Shown: positions 8,895 to 17,881 of the stretch, in pieces | Layout: each line of letters starts with the position of its first letter | Position numbering within the stretch: the stretch's first letter is position 1 | Assembly (NCBI GenBank): GCA_017474845.1 | Contig: JAFVGS010000033.1 | Location: 1 to 64,000, forward strand | DNA length: 64,000 nucleotides | Origin: Prevotella sp. | GTDB lineage: Bacteria > Bacteroidota > Bacteroidia > Bacteroidales > Bacteroidaceae | Direction: 5' to 3' | Notes under the pieces: generated by a model | What the model was told of the DNA's origin: nothing | The model's database searches: none | Seen by the model: only the letters and a program-made list of their open reading frames with translations | Position numbers and translations under genes: made by a program

Positions 8895-9508
8895 ATCTTA
8901 AACCGCTTACGGATAAACTCTGCGATAATTTTCTCCGTCTCCATCAGTCCCAGCACGCTGGAGTCGATGCAGAGGTCATAGCTCTCAGCATGACCCCATT
9001 TCTTGCCTGTATAGTAATTATAGTAGGAAGCGCGATCCGACTCCTTCTGTTCGATGTACCTCTGGGCGGCATCGTGGTCAAGGTGCTGTTTGTTCATGAT
9101 CTGATCTATGCGGTACTTCATCGAAGCCGTGATGAAGACGTTCACCACGTTGCCGAAGTCACGCAGCACATAGTCGGCACAACGTCCCACAAAGACACAC
9201 GAGCCTTCCTTCGCCGCCTTCTTGATGGCATCGCTCTGGAACTGGAAGAGACTCTCCTGCGAGAGTCCTTGCTTATAGCCACCGCCGCTGAGATGAGGCG
9301 TTCCCAGATTGAGCAATCCGCGGAAGAAGCCTTTCTTCTCGTCGTTCTGTTCAAATATACTCTCGGAGAGTCCGCTTTCCTTGGCTGCCAGATTAAGCAG
9401 TTCACGGTCATAGTACTTCGCCTGGAAATCGAGTGCGAGCATCCTCCCAATGTCGTGGCCTCCGCTTCCAAGCTGCCTTCCTATATTAATAATAATATGC
9501 TTCATCAT
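8891..9508 (-). CDS. Cytidylate kinase-like family protein
   Basis: A 205-residue protein of the cytidylate-kinase-like (Cytidylate_kin2) family. The N-terminus has a P-loop-like GRQLGSGGHDIG, and there is a central FVGRCADYVL followed by basic residues and ESDRASYYNYYTG, positions that form the lid in nucleoside monophosphate kinases. The family is abundant in Bacteroidetes and Firmicutes, but its substrate has not been settled, so this should not be read as the housekeeping Cmk. It overlaps the following phosphoesterase gene by 4 bp. Confidence 0.85.
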   Translation of the reverse strand: MMKHIIINIGRQLGSGGHDIGRMLALDFQAKYYDRELLNLAAKESGLSESIFEQNDEKKGFFRGLLNLGTPHLSGGGYKQGLSQESLFQFQSDAIKKAAKEGSCVFVGRCADYVLRDFGNVVNVFITASMKYRIDQIMNKQHLDHDAAQRYIEQKESDRASYYNYYTGKKWGHAESYDLCIDSSVLGLMETEKIIAEFIRKRFKI

Positions 9509-9529
9509 GATGACTTACGATTTACATAT

Positions 9530-10894
9530 TTACAATCTACTATTGAATTGATAAGTCTTCAGCCTCTTCATATACCACATGAGCATCGGTATCGTCATGG
9601 CGAACGAGCCGAAATCAGAGGCCGGCATTGCATACCACACACCGTCGAGATCCCAGAACAGCGGGAAGACATACGCCATAGGCAGCAACAGGATGAGCTG
9701 GCGCGACAGCGAGAGGAAGATCGACACCTTCACCTTGCCGATGCACTGGAAGAAATTGGTAATCACGGCCTGCGAGCCCACGACAAAGAACACGAGCATG
9801 TCGATCACGAGGCCTCGCGCCGATAGTGCGATCAGCGTCTCATCGGTGGTGAAGATACGGGCAATCTGTCGCGGGAACGCCATCGACAGTCCCCACCCCA
9901 CCAGCAGGATGACGGTAGCGCAGGCGATGGTGATCCACAGACAGCGAAACATACGGTCGAACTTCAAGGCGCCGTAGTTATAGCCCACGATGGGCTGCAT
10001 GCCCTGGATCATGCCCATGACGAACATGAAGAACACCATGACCATCGAGTTGGCTATCGAATAGGCGCCCACGGCCATGTCGCCGCCATAGCGCACAAAC
10101 TGATTGTTCATGAAGATGACGATGACACACGAGGTGGTCTGCATCAGGAAAGGCGAGATGCCGATGGCGATGATATTCTTCACCAACACACCTTTCAACT
10201 TATAGATACCCCGTTTCAGGTGCAGCAACTCCTTCTTGTCCGAGAATAACCTCATCTGCCAACAGAGTGCCATAGACTGTGAAGTGATGGTAGCCAGGGC
10301 CGCACCACGGATACCCCAGCGGAACCACCAGACAAAGGCGATGACCAAAAGGATATTCATGCCCACCGTAAACAACGTGGCATACATCGCATGACGAGGT
10401 TTGCCAGCGGCACGCAGCACCGCATTCATGCCGAAATACATGTGCGTCACCATGTTACCCAACAGGATGACCGTCATGAACTCCCTGGCGTATGGCAGTG
10501 TCACATCAGAAGCTCCGAAGAAGAGCAGGATCGGATCGAGGAACACCAGACAGACTAACATAAACAAGAATCCGATGATCAGGTTCAGCGTCACCGTATT
10601 GCCTAACAAATGTTCAGCCGTCTGATAGTCTTTCTGTCCCAGCTTCACACTGATACAGGTCGAAGAACCTACACCCACCGCAGCACCGAAGGCAGCACTG
10701 AGGTTCATGAAGGGGAACGTGATGCCCAGACCCGCAATGGCTTCCGGACCCACGATCTGACCAATCATGGCACGGTCGATGATGTTGTAGAGACTCGAAG
10801 CCGTCATGGCGACAATAGCAGGCAAGGCATACTGCAAAAGCAGTTGTCCTACAGGCTTTTGCCCCAGTTCGAGTGCGGCTTGCTTATTGTCCAT
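9530..10894 (-). CDS. MATE family efflux transporter
   Basis: A 454-residue, roughly twelve-helix transporter with two internally homologous MatE halves. The first helix region has LLQYALPAIVAMTASSLYNI, and the middle has MIQGMQPIVGYNYGA, a signature of the second half. MATE proteins export drugs or metabolites in exchange for Na+ or H+. I start at ATG 10894, preceded by AAGGAG; a longer frame would begin at a TTG that is part of the -7 box. It is the first gene of the leftward run ending at 4003. Confidence 0.92.
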   Translation of the reverse strand: MDNKQAALELGQKPVGQLLLQYALPAIVAMTASSLYNIIDRAMIGQIVGPEAIAGLGITFPFMNLSAAFGAAVGVGSSTCISVKLGQKDYQTAEHLLGNTVTLNLIIGFLFMLVCLVFLDPILLFFGASDVTLPYAREFMTVILLGNMVTHMYFGMNAVLRAAGKPRHAMYATLFTVGMNILLVIAFVWWFRWGIRGAALATITSQSMALCWQMRLFSDKKELLHLKRGIYKLKGVLVKNIIAIGISPFLMQTTSCVIVIFMNNQFVRYGGDMAVGAYSIANSMVMVFFMFVMGMIQGMQPIVGYNYGALKFDRMFRCLWITIACATVILLVGWGLSMAFPRQIARIFTTDETLIALSARGLVIDMLVFFVVGSQAVITNFFQCIGKVKVSIFLSLSRQLILLLPMAYVFPLFWDLDGVWYAMPASDFGSFAMTIPMLMWYMKRLKTYQFNSRL

Positions 10895-10921
10895 TTCTCC
10901 TTGTTCTTCGCTAAAACGCTG

Positions 10922-10929
10922 CAAAGGTA
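10922..10929 (-). promoter_or_regulatory. -7 box for the MATE-led operon
   Basis: TACCTTTG on the minus strand, 27 bp upstream of the MATE start. It is one half of a divergent pair with the promoter at 10973-10980. There is no obvious -33 TTTG. Confidence 0.55.
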
Positions 10930-10972
10930 ATAAAAAAAAGTGAAAAGTGAATAGTGTTATCCATTTTTTTTA

Positions 10973-10980
10973 TACCTTTG
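10973..10980 (+). promoter_or_regulatory. -7 box for the subtilase gene
   Basis: TACCTTTG followed by CAG. Transcription would start only a few bases before the ATG at 10989, which excludes the upstream GTG as the start. Confidence 0.55.
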
Positions 10981-10988
10981 CAGTCGGA

Positions 10989-12533
10989 ATGTGTATTAAC
11001 TGCCTTTTCAGACTTATAACCTGCCTGTTGGTCATCTTCATCTGTCAGATACCGTCCAACATGAGTGCCAGTACCAGGAAGAAATATCCCGGCGGGAAGT
11101 ATTATATCTGGCGCTACACACTGAAAGACAAGCAGGGTTCCCCCTACTCTCTCGAACACCCGGGCCGTTGGCTGTCGCACAAGGCCATAGAGCGCCGGAA
11201 GCGTCAGGGGCTCTCCGTCGATTCCACCGACTTGCCCGTCAGTGCCAGATACCTGCGACAGATAGAGAACAGCCTCAGCCAACGGCAACAGGGAGAGAAA
11301 CGGCCAAAGGCAGAATGGGTCATCGTCGGCACCAGCCGATGGAACAACACAGTCCTCGTACGCGCCAACGACACTATCCTATTGAATCATCTGGCAACAC
11401 TTGACTGCGTGGCCAAGGCCCAGTGTGTATGGACATCGCCCGACTCCATCGACCGATACGTGAAGTACACCTATCGTGAGACGTTCAATCCCTGGGACAG
11501 CATCAAGGGAGCGACCTACGGCAACGGCAAGGAACAGTTGGAGATGCTCCAGGGCCACCGCCTGCACAGCATCGGACTCCGCGGCAAGGGCATGACCATC
11601 GCCGTACTCGACGGAGGATTCCAGAATGTGAACGTCATCCCTGCCTTTACTCGGGCGAACATCGTTGGCACCAAGGACTTTGTCTATCCCAACAGTCCGT
11701 TTTTCTATCAGGAGACGGATCACGGCACGAAAGTGCTCTCTGCGATGGCCCTCAACGAACCCAACGTACTCATCGGCACCGCCCCTGAGGCCCGCTACTG
11801 GCTGCTGCGCTGCGAAGACCAGCAGACAGAACAGCCCGTAGAGGAAGACTACTGGGCGATGGCCGCCGAGTTTGCCGACTCCTTAGGCGCCGACATCATC
11901 AACAGCAGCCTCGGCTACAACGACTACGACGAGGCCCCCGCCTACTACCACCAGCGTGACCTCGACGGCAAGACGGCACTCATCTCGCGTACCGCCTCGA
12001 TGCTGGCAAAGAAGGGCATCATCCTCGTCAACTCCGCCGGTAACAGTGGCATGGGACCGTGGAAGAAAATCTCCTTCCCCGCCGATGCCAACGACATCCT
12101 CACCGTCGGCGCGGTGAATCCGGAGAAAAAGAACGCCCCCTTCAGCGGCGTCGGACCTACCCAGGACGGTCGTGTAAAACCCGATGTCATGGCCCTAGGC
12201 AGTCCTGCAGCACTCATCTCAGGCCGTGGCAGCATCGTCAGAGACATGGGCACATCGTTCTCTACGCCGTTGGTGACGGGTCTCGTGGCTTGTCTGTGGC
12301 AAGCCCTGCCAGAGAAGACCGCATTGGAAATCATTGAACTGGTGCGACAGACCTGCAATAATGCCAAAGAACCTGACAATATCTTCGGCTACGGCATCCC
12401 CAACTTCTGGCGTGCGTACATGATCGGGAAAGCAAACAACAACTATAATAATAACGACAACCATGACCGCTCGGCTTTGCCGCTTCGCTCAGCGAAGAAC
12501 AAAGACAACTTTTCCAGCCACGTCAATAGATGA
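10989..12533 (+). CDS. Secreted S8 family serine peptidase (subtilase)
   Basis: A 514-residue subtilisin-like protease with the three catalytic motifs in order: Asp in GMTIAVLDGGF, His in TDHGTKVLS and Ser in GTSFSTPLVTGL. Asn of the oxyanion hole lies in NSAGNSG. The first residues, MCINCLFRLITCLLVIFIC, form a signal peptide, so it acts outside the cytoplasm. The start is set by the promoter just upstream, leaving an almost leaderless mRNA. There is no C-terminal sorting domain; instead it ends in an Asn-rich tail encoded by a stretch of repeated ACAAC/ATAAT that merges into the repeat at 12435-12580. Confidence 0.88.
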   Translation: MCINCLFRLITCLLVIFICQIPSNMSASTRKKYPGGKYYIWRYTLKDKQGSPYSLEHPGRWLSHKAIERRKRQGLSVDSTDLPVSARYLRQIENSLSQRQQGEKRPKAEWVIVGTSRWNNTVLVRANDTILLNHLATLDCVAKAQCVWTSPDSIDRYVKYTYRETFNPWDSIKGATYGNGKEQLEMLQGHRLHSIGLRGKGMTIAVLDGGFQNVNVIPAFTRANIVGTKDFVYPNSPFFYQETDHGTKVLSAMALNEPNVLIGTAPEARYWLLRCEDQQTEQPVEEDYWAMAAEFADSLGADIINSSLGYNDYDEAPAYYHQRDLDGKTALISRTASMLAKKGIILVNSAGNSGMGPWKKISFPADANDILTVGAVNPEKKNAPFSGVGPTQDGRVKPDVMALGSPAALISGRGSIVRDMGTSFSTPLVTGLVACLWQALPEKTALEIIELVRQTCNNAKEPDNIFGYGIPNFWRAYMIGKANNNYNNNDNHDRSALPLRSAKNKDNFSSHVNR

Positions 12534-12580
12534 CATGTCATCTGAAAAATGTTGTCCAAGTTGTCATAGTTGTCGTAAGA
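12435..12580. repeat. Inverted repeat region across the subtilase stop codon
   Basis: GACAAC motifs on the left (near 12456 and 12503) face three GTTGTC motifs spaced 9 bp apart on the right (12553-12578). Between them sits a perfect 16-bp palindrome AGATGACATGTCATCT at 12528-12543, which contains the stop codon. The right part fills the spacer before xseA. Confidence 0.6.
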
Positions 12581-12584
12581 AGAT

Positions 12585-13886
12585 ATGAGTAGTAGTAAAA
12601 ATATAGTGACCCTTTACGAGCTTAATCGTCTGGTGAGCAAGGTGATTGAGAACGAGATGCCCAGTGAGTGTTGGGTAGAGGCAGAGTTGTCGGAATGTCG
12701 TGAGTCTCATGGTCACTGTTATATGGAGCTCATTCAGAAAGACGAGCGCACGGCCACTCCCATCGCCAAAGCCTCCGCCAAATGCTGGGTCACAAAATGG
12801 ATGCTCATCCGTCCAGGCTTTGAGCGCACCACCGGACAACGGCTCCATGTGGGCATGAAGGTGTTATTAAAGGTCTATGCCCAGTTCCACGAGGCCTACG
12901 GCTTCTCATGGATCGTCACCGATATCGACCCCACCTACACCCTGGGCGACATGGCCCGCAAACGACAGGAAATTATCCGACAATTGAAAGCCGAGGGCGT
13001 CTTCGATTTGCAGAAGGAACTCCAGCTCCCGCTCTTCTGTCAGCACATCGCTGTCATCAGCAGCGAGACAGCCGCAGGCTACGGTGACTTCTGCAACCAG
13101 CTTGCCGACAATCCCTACGGTTTCCAGTTCCATACCCGTCTCTTCCCCGCTATCATGCAGGGTGAAGGTGTTGAGCAGAGCATCATCAATGCGCTGGAGC
13201 GCATTTTTAATGGACAATTTGACTGCGTCGCTATTATAAGGGGTGGTGGTGCCACGAGCGACATGAGCGGCTTCGACACCCTTGCACTGGCAGAAAACGT
13301 GGCCAATTTCCCCTTGCCCATCATCACCGGCATCGGCCACGACCGCGACGAGAGTATCCTCGATATGGTGAGCCATACCAGGGTGAAGACACCTACCGCC
13401 GCTGCCTCTCTGCTCATAGACCACCTGAAGACGGTGCTCGACGCCATCAACGACGCCCAAGAACAAATAGTACGCTTAGCACAACAGAAACTGACTTCTC
13501 ACAAGTCGCGATTGTCCACCTTTGCCGAGCTATTGCCCAGACTCTTCACCAACGTGAAGACCCGTCAGGAAGCCCGTCTTGACAGTCTCAACAGCCGTAT
13601 GACAACCGCCATCAGACAAAGCATCGTCACACAACAGTCATTGATCAATGCCCTGGAAATGAAAATGCCGATTATGCTTGACCGTCGCCTAATGGCTGAG
13701 CATCACCGCCTGCAACTCTTCGAGGAGAAAGTCAAGAGTCTCGACCCTGCCCTGCTCCTCAAACGCGGGTACAGCATCACCCTCCACAATGGTCATGCCG
13801 TCCGCGATGCCTCCGTCCTCACTCCCGGTGACGAGATCGAGACCCGTCTCGCTAACGGAACCATCTATTCCACCGTCATCAAATAA
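12585..13886 (+). CDS. xseA: Exodeoxyribonuclease VII large subunit
   Basis: A 433-residue protein with the N-terminal OB-fold (LNRLVSKVIENEMPSECWVEAELSE) and the Exonuc_VII_L catalytic region (AVISSETAAGYGDF, IIRGGGATSDMSGFD, PIITGIGHDRDESILDMV). The C-terminal half is a long helical coiled-coil region, ending in RGYSITLHNG as in other XseA proteins. It degrades single-stranded DNA bidirectionally with XseB. It is slightly shorter than the E. coli subunit. XseB follows after a 112-bp repeat-filled spacer. Confidence 0.95.
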   Translation: MSSSKNIVTLYELNRLVSKVIENEMPSECWVEAELSECRESHGHCYMELIQKDERTATPIAKASAKCWVTKWMLIRPGFERTTGQRLHVGMKVLLKVYAQFHEAYGFSWIVTDIDPTYTLGDMARKRQEIIRQLKAEGVFDLQKELQLPLFCQHIAVISSETAAGYGDFCNQLADNPYGFQFHTRLFPAIMQGEGVEQSIINALERIFNGQFDCVAIIRGGGATSDMSGFDTLALAENVANFPLPIITGIGHDRDESILDMVSHTRVKTPTAAASLLIDHLKTVLDAINDAQEQIVRLAQQKLTSHKSRLSTFAELLPRLFTNVKTRQEARLDSLNSRMTTAIRQSIVTQQSLINALEMKMPIMLDRRLMAEHHRLQLFEEKVKSLDPALLLKRGYSITLHNGHAVRDASVLTPGDEIETRLANGTIYSTVIK

Positions 13887-13892
13887 ATCTGT

Positions 13893-13998
13893 TAATATGT
13901 TACTCTGTCTGAAAATATATGTTCTTATGTCCTTCTGTCTAAAATATGTTAGTCTGTTATTTTGTCTTTAAAAGTTATTCTGTCTAAAATAAGTTACT
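13893..13998. repeat. Degenerate 8-bp tandem repeats in the xseA-xseB spacer
   Basis: The spacer is made of runs of eight-base words starting TGTY, such as TGTTAATA, TGTTACTC, TGTTCTTA, TGTCCTTC, TGTTAGTC and TGTTATTT, broken by TGTCTAAAATA. It occupies essentially the whole gap. I see no promoter signal in it that would separate the two genes. Confidence 0.7.
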
Positions 13999-14193
13999 AT
14001 GTCTAAAGAAGAGATCAAATATGAAGCCGCCTTTGCGGAACTGCAGTCCATCGTCACCAAGATGGAGAACGACGAACTCGACATCGACCAGCTGTCGGAA
14101 CAGTTGAAACGTGCCCAAGAGCTCATTAAGCTTTGCAAGGACAAACTGACCAAGACCGACGAGGAAATCAAGAAAATCCTTGCCGAAAAGTAA
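13999..14193 (+). CDS. xseB: Exodeoxyribonuclease VII small subunit
   Basis: A 64-residue acidic helical protein, the normal size for XseB. The conserved pattern is visible: YEAAFAELQSIVTKMENDELDIDQLSEQLKRAQELIKLC is split over residues 5-43, with the family's FEEAL-like start and the LE.GEL.LEESL-like centre. It is the partner of XseA just upstream. Confidence 0.92.
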   Translation: MSKEEIKYEAAFAELQSIVTKMENDELDIDQLSEQLKRAQELIKLCKDKLTKTDEEIKKILAEK

Positions 14194-14210
14194 GTTTTCT
14201 GCCGAAAATG

Positions 14211-14241
14211 TTGTGAATGTGACACGAATTGTGTACTTTTG
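14211..14241 (+). promoter_or_regulatory. Promoter of ilvE
   Basis: A -33 TTG at 14211-14213 and a -7 TACTTTTG at 14234-14241 are separated by 20 bp, a good Bacteroidetes promoter. It lies 31 bp upstream of the ATG at 14273 and starts just after xseB. Confidence 0.65.
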
Positions 14242-14272
14242 CAAACTGAATCGAAACTTTAACAAAAAAGAT

Positions 14273-15289
14273 ATGAAGAATTTAGATTGGGGTAGTCTGT
14301 CGTTCGGCTACATGAAGACCGACTACAATGTGCGTTGTTACTATCGCGATGGCAAATGGGGCGAGATCGAAGTCTGCTCCGACGAGTATCTGAACCTGCA
14401 CATGGCAGCCACCTGCCTGCACTACGGCCAGGAGGCTTTCGAAGGCCTGAAGGCCTACCGTTGTCCTGACGGCAAGGTGCGCATCTTCCGTGTCGACGAG
14501 AATGCAGCCCGTCTGCAGAGCACCTGCCGCGGCATCATGATGCCTGAGGTCAGCACCGAGCTCTTCACGGAAATGGTGAAGAAGGTGGTACGTCTGAACC
14601 AGGAGTGGATCCCCACCTATGAGAGTGGTGCCACGCTGTATATCCGTCCGCTGCTCATCGGTACCAGTGCCCAGGTGGGTGTCCATCCCTCCAAGGAGTA
14701 CTGCTTCCTTATCTTCGTCACGCCCGTGGGTCCGTACTTCAAGGGTGGTTTCGCAGCCAATCCTTATGTGATCATCCGCGACTACGACCGTTCGGCTCCC
14801 CTCGGCACAGGTAAGTACAAGGTGGGTGGTAACTACGCCGCCAGCCTCTTCGCCAACAACCTGGCCCACGAGAAGGGTTACGCCTGTGAGTTCTACCTCG
14901 ACGCCAAGGAGAAGAAATACATGGACGAGTGCGGTGCCGCTAACTTCTTCGGCATCAAGAACAACACCTATGTCACCCCGAAGTCTACCTCTATCCTCCC
15001 CTCCATCACCAACAAGTCGCTGATGCAGGTGGCCGAGGACTTAGGCATGAAGGTGGAGCGTCGCCCCATCCCCGAAGAGGAGCTCGAGACCTTCGAGGAG
15101 GCAGGTGCCTGCGGAACAGCTGCCGTCATCAGTCCTATCTCTTATATCGACGACCTCGATACCGGCAAGCGCTACTCCTTCGGTGAGAAGCCCGGTCCGA
15201 TGTCTAAGAAGCTTTTCGATACCCTCCGTGGCATCCAGTACGGTGAGATCGAGGACAAGCACGGCTGGACCACCGTAGTCATTGAATAA
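14273..15289 (+). CDS. ilvE: Branched-chain amino acid aminotransferase
   Basis: A 338-residue fold-type IV PLP enzyme that transfers the amino group between glutamate and the keto acids of leucine, isoleucine and valine. The PLP lysine lies in [12 protein letters not shown] near residue 185. Other signatures are [15 protein letters not shown] near the N-terminus and the C-terminal GTAAVISPI. The start at 14273 fits the promoter just upstream; a longer in-frame extension begins before that promoter and is rejected. The stop overlaps the trmB start by one base (TAATG). Confidence 0.95.
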   Translation: MKNLDWGSLSFGYMKTDYNVRCYYRDGKWGEIEVCSDEYLNLHMAATCLHYGQEAFEGLKAYRCPDGKVRIFRVDENAARLQSTCRGIMMPEVSTELFTEMVKKVVRLNQEWIPTYESGATLYIRPLLIGTSAQVGVHPSKEYCFLIFVTPVGPYFKGGFAANPYVIIRDYDRSAPLGTGKYKVGGNYAASLFANNLAHEKGYACEFYLDAKEKKYMDECGAANFFGIKNNTYVTPKSTSILPSITNKSLMQVAEDLGMKVERRPIPEEELETFEEAGACGTAAVISPISYIDDLDTGKRYSFGEKPGPMSKKLFDTLRGIQYGEIEDKHGWTTVVIE

Positions 15290-16068
15290 TGGGCAAAGGC
15301 AAGCTGGCGAAATTTGCCGATATGGCATCCTATGAGAACGTGTTCCAATACCCCTTTTCGGTAGTGGAACATGTTCCCTTTGAGATGAAGGGCCGCTGGT
15401 GTGATGCGTATTTCCACAACGACCACCCCATCGTCCTCGAACTCGGCTGTGGCAAGGGCGAGTACACCGTCGAACTGGCCAAGCTTTACCCTGACACCAA
15501 CTTCATCGGCGTCGACATTAAGGGCGCCCGCATGTGGACGGGAGCCACCCAGGCCCTCCGTGAAGGTCTGAAGAACGTCGCCTTCCTCCGCACGAACATC
15601 GAAATCATCGACCGTTTCTTCGCCGAGGATGAGGTGCAGGAGATCTGGCTCACCTTCTCCGATCCCCAGATGAAGAATCCCCGCAAGCGCCTCACCTCCA
15701 CCTGGTTCATGGAGCGCTACCGCCATTTCCTCGTCGACGGCGGCATTATCCACCTGAAGACCGACTCCAACTTCCTCTTCACTTATACAACGTACATGGT
15801 CGAGAAAAACGCACTGCCGGTGCTCGCAAGGACGGAAGATTTGTATGGTAATCTCATTCCACATTCCACATTCCACATTCCGCAAGAACTCCTTTCCATC
15901 CAAACCTATTACGAATCGATGTGGATCGCCCGCGGGCTGAACATCAAGTATATGAAATGGCGACTGCCCCGCACAGGCACCCTCGCAGAACCCGACGTGG
16001 AGATAGAACTCGACAACTACCGCTCCTACCACCGCACCAAGCGGAGTTCACTTGACAAAGCGAAATGA
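15289..16068 (+). CDS. trmB: tRNA (guanine-N7)-methyltransferase TrmB
   Basis: A 259-residue enzyme that methylates G46 in the tRNA variable loop using S-adenosylmethionine. The SAM site [19 protein letters not shown] starts near residue 45 and [10 protein letters not shown] follows; [14 protein letters not shown] near residue 122 is the family's WPDPWPKKRH-like catalytic stretch. At about residues 189-198 the chain contains IPHSTFHIP, encoded by four 7-bp ATTCCAC units, which looks like an insertion between the conserved DLY and the LLSIQTYYE segment. It is translationally coupled to ilvE. Confidence 0.93.
   Translation: MGKGKLAKFADMASYENVFQYPFSVVEHVPFEMKGRWCDAYFHNDHPIVLELGCGKGEYTVELAKLYPDTNFIGVDIKGARMWTGATQALREGLKNVAFLRTNIEIIDRFFAEDEVQEIWLTFSDPQMKNPRKRLTSTWFMERYRHFLVDGGIIHLKTDSNFLFTYTTYMVEKNALPVLARTEDLYGNLIPHSTFHIPQELLSIQTYYESMWIARGLNIKYMKWRLPRTGTLAEPDVEIELDNYRSYHRTKRSSLDKAK
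15856..15883. repeat. Four 7-bp tandem units inside trmB
   Basis: Three ATTCCAC and one ATTCCGC in direct tandem. The repeat is in frame and translated. Its unit length is not a multiple of three, so gain or loss of one unit would shift the frame. Confidence 0.85.
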
Positions 16069-16069
16069 A

Positions 16070-16195
16070 GGTAAAAAAAGTAAAAAGGTAAAATAATAAA
16101 AAATGAAGATTATGACAAACTATCGATTATTGGCAAAGGTAATGGGATTGGCAAAAGGTGTTTTACCTTTTTACCTTCTTACCCTTTTACCTTTA
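16070..16195. repeat. 8-bp repeats in the leader and signal-peptide codons of the LRR protein
   Basis: Before the gene (about 16070-16096) lie AAGGTAAA-like 8-bp units. Inside it (16161-16195) lie inverse units with TACC exactly every 8 bp (16164, 16172, 16180, 16188). The two blocks are complementary and could pair in the mRNA across the start codon. Confidence 0.75.
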
Positions 16196-17881
16196 TGTGC
16201 TGCTGCACAAGTATCAAAGAATGTGACGGTGGAAGCCGTCGGACAACTCTCACAACAGATCAGTAACGACGAGAAGTTCAAGATCTCCGAACTGAAGGTC
16301 AGCGGTCCGCTCAATTCTGCCGACATCAAGCTGTTCCAGCAGATCGTCTGCCGTACCAAGGCCAGCGATAAGAAGGGCGAATGCGTGGTCACCAGCGTAG
16401 ACATCTCCGAGGCCGTCTTTACCGAGGGCAAGGAGGGCCTGCCAACGAGCGCCCTTCCCAACGGACTCTTCTCGGGGGCCGGAAAACTGACGAAGGTCGT
16501 CCTGCCCTCAGGCATCACCAGCCTCGGCAAGAGCTGCTTCGAAGACTGCGCATCGCTCACGGAAGTCCAGATTCCCGAGAGCGTGACCGTCCTCGACGAC
16601 GAGACCTTCAAGGGCTGCGAGAACCTGTCCTCTGTCACCATCCCACAGGGTGTCACGAAACTCGGTGAGGAAGTCTTCGAGAACTGCAAGGCCCTCACCT
16701 CCATTGAGATTCCCGATGGTGTAACGTCCATCGGCAAGCAAGCCTTCAACGGCTGCAAGGCACTCGCCAATGTCAACATCATCGCTAAGATCACGAAGAT
16801 CGACAACACCACCTTCAAGGGGTGTGAGAGCCTCACAACCATCACCCTCCCGGAGAGTGTGAAGGCCATCGGTTCCGACGCCTTCCGCAACTGCAAGAGC
16901 CTCGCACAGATTGAGCTGCCCGAGGACTGCAACGAGATCGGCAACTCCGCCTTTGAGGGCTGTCAGAGCCTCGCACAGATCGACCTGACAAAGGTGGAGA
17001 AGCTGGGCAGCAACGCCTTCGAAGAGTGCCAGAGCCTCGCGGTCGTCAGCTTCGACAAGCTGTCTAAGCTTGGCAGCGGTGTCTTCAAGAACTGCATCTC
17101 CCTCAAGAATGTCATCATCGAGGGCGGCATCGACGAGATCGGCTCCAACAGCTTCCAGGGCTGCACCAGTCTGGATTCCATCAGTTTGTCCGCCACGGTG
17201 AAGACCATCGGCAGCAGCGCTTTCGAGAAGTGCCAGGCATTAGGCCAGATTGACCTGCCCACCAGCCTGACGAAGATCGGCTCGAGTGCATTCGAAGAAT
17301 GCACCAGCCTGCGCCAGATTGTCATCCCCATGATGGTGAAGACCATCGGCAGCAGCGCCTTCGCCGGCTGTGTCACCCTCGACAGCGTGGCCATCAACGG
17401 CATGATCCAGGAGGTCGACAGCAAGACGTTCTACCGTTGCAGCGCCCTGCGCAGCATCACCCTGCCCGCCAGCGTCAAGAAAATCGACAACAAGGCTTTC
17501 CAAGAGTGTGCCAGCCTGCAGAGCATCGACCTGCCCGTCAGCCTCACTAGCATCGACAGCGATGCCTTCAAGAAGTGCAGTTCGCTGCAGAGCATCAAAC
17601 TGCCCGTAGGTGTCACAAGCATCGGCAACGAAGCCTTCACGGAGTGCACCATGCTCAGTCAGGTGGAGCTCTCCACGGCCCTGAAGAAGATCGGCGGCTC
17701 GGCCTTCGCCAAGTGTCCGTCGCTCAAGGAAGTGATCATCAACTCCCCCGCTCCCCCTTCCATCTCCAAGAGCACCTTCAAGGGCAGTATGCCTGCCTTC
17801 ATCATCCCGCGCGGCAGCCTGCCCGTCTATATTGCCCATAAGGACTGGAAGAACGTCACCGGCTATAAGGAGAAGCAATGA
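16103..17881 (+). CDS. BspA-like leucine-rich repeat surface protein
   Basis: A 592-residue secreted protein made almost wholly of about 20 leucine-rich repeats of the BspA/Treponema type (LRR_5), period 23-24 residues, with cores like IGSSAFEKCQALGQIDLPTS. The N-terminal signal peptide ends LLPLCAAAQ; its hydrophobic part, VLPFYLLTLLPL, is encoded by 8-bp repeats. Near the C-terminus PPSISKSTFKGSMP and YIAHKDWKNV are the usual capping motif of these proteins. BspA relatives bind host proteins or other bacteria; the ligand here is unknown. Starts at 16103 and 16112 are both possible. It overlaps the mrp start by 4 bp. Confidence 0.88.
   Translation: MKIMTNYRLLAKVMGLAKGVLPFYLLTLLPLCAAAQVSKNVTVEAVGQLSQQISNDEKFKISELKVSGPLNSADIKLFQQIVCRTKASDKKGECVVTSVDISEAVFTEGKEGLPTSALPNGLFSGAGKLTKVVLPSGITSLGKSCFEDCASLTEVQIPESVTVLDDETFKGCENLSSVTIPQGVTKLGEEVFENCKALTSIEIPDGVTSIGKQAFNGCKALANVNIIAKITKIDNTTFKGCESLTTITLPESVKAIGSDAFRNCKSLAQIELPEDCNEIGNSAFEGCQSLAQIDLTKVEKLGSNAFEECQSLAVVSFDKLSKLGSGVFKNCISLKNVIIEGGIDEIGSNSFQGCTSLDSISLSATVKTIGSSAFEKCQALGQIDLPTSLTKIGSSAFEECTSLRQIVIPMMVKTIGSSAFAGCVTLDSVAINGMIQEVDSKTFYRCSALRSITLPASVKKIDNKAFQECASLQSIDLPVSLTSIDSDAFKKCSSLQSIKLPVGVTSIGNEAFTECTMLSQVELSTALKKIGGSAFAKCPSLKEVIINSPAPPSISKSTFKGSMPAFIIPRGSLPVYIAHKDWKNVTGYKEKQ

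Noticed and set aside
14180..14272. N-terminal 31-residue extension of IlvE
   Set aside because: It includes the promoter at 14211-14241 and has no similarity to IlvE N-termini.
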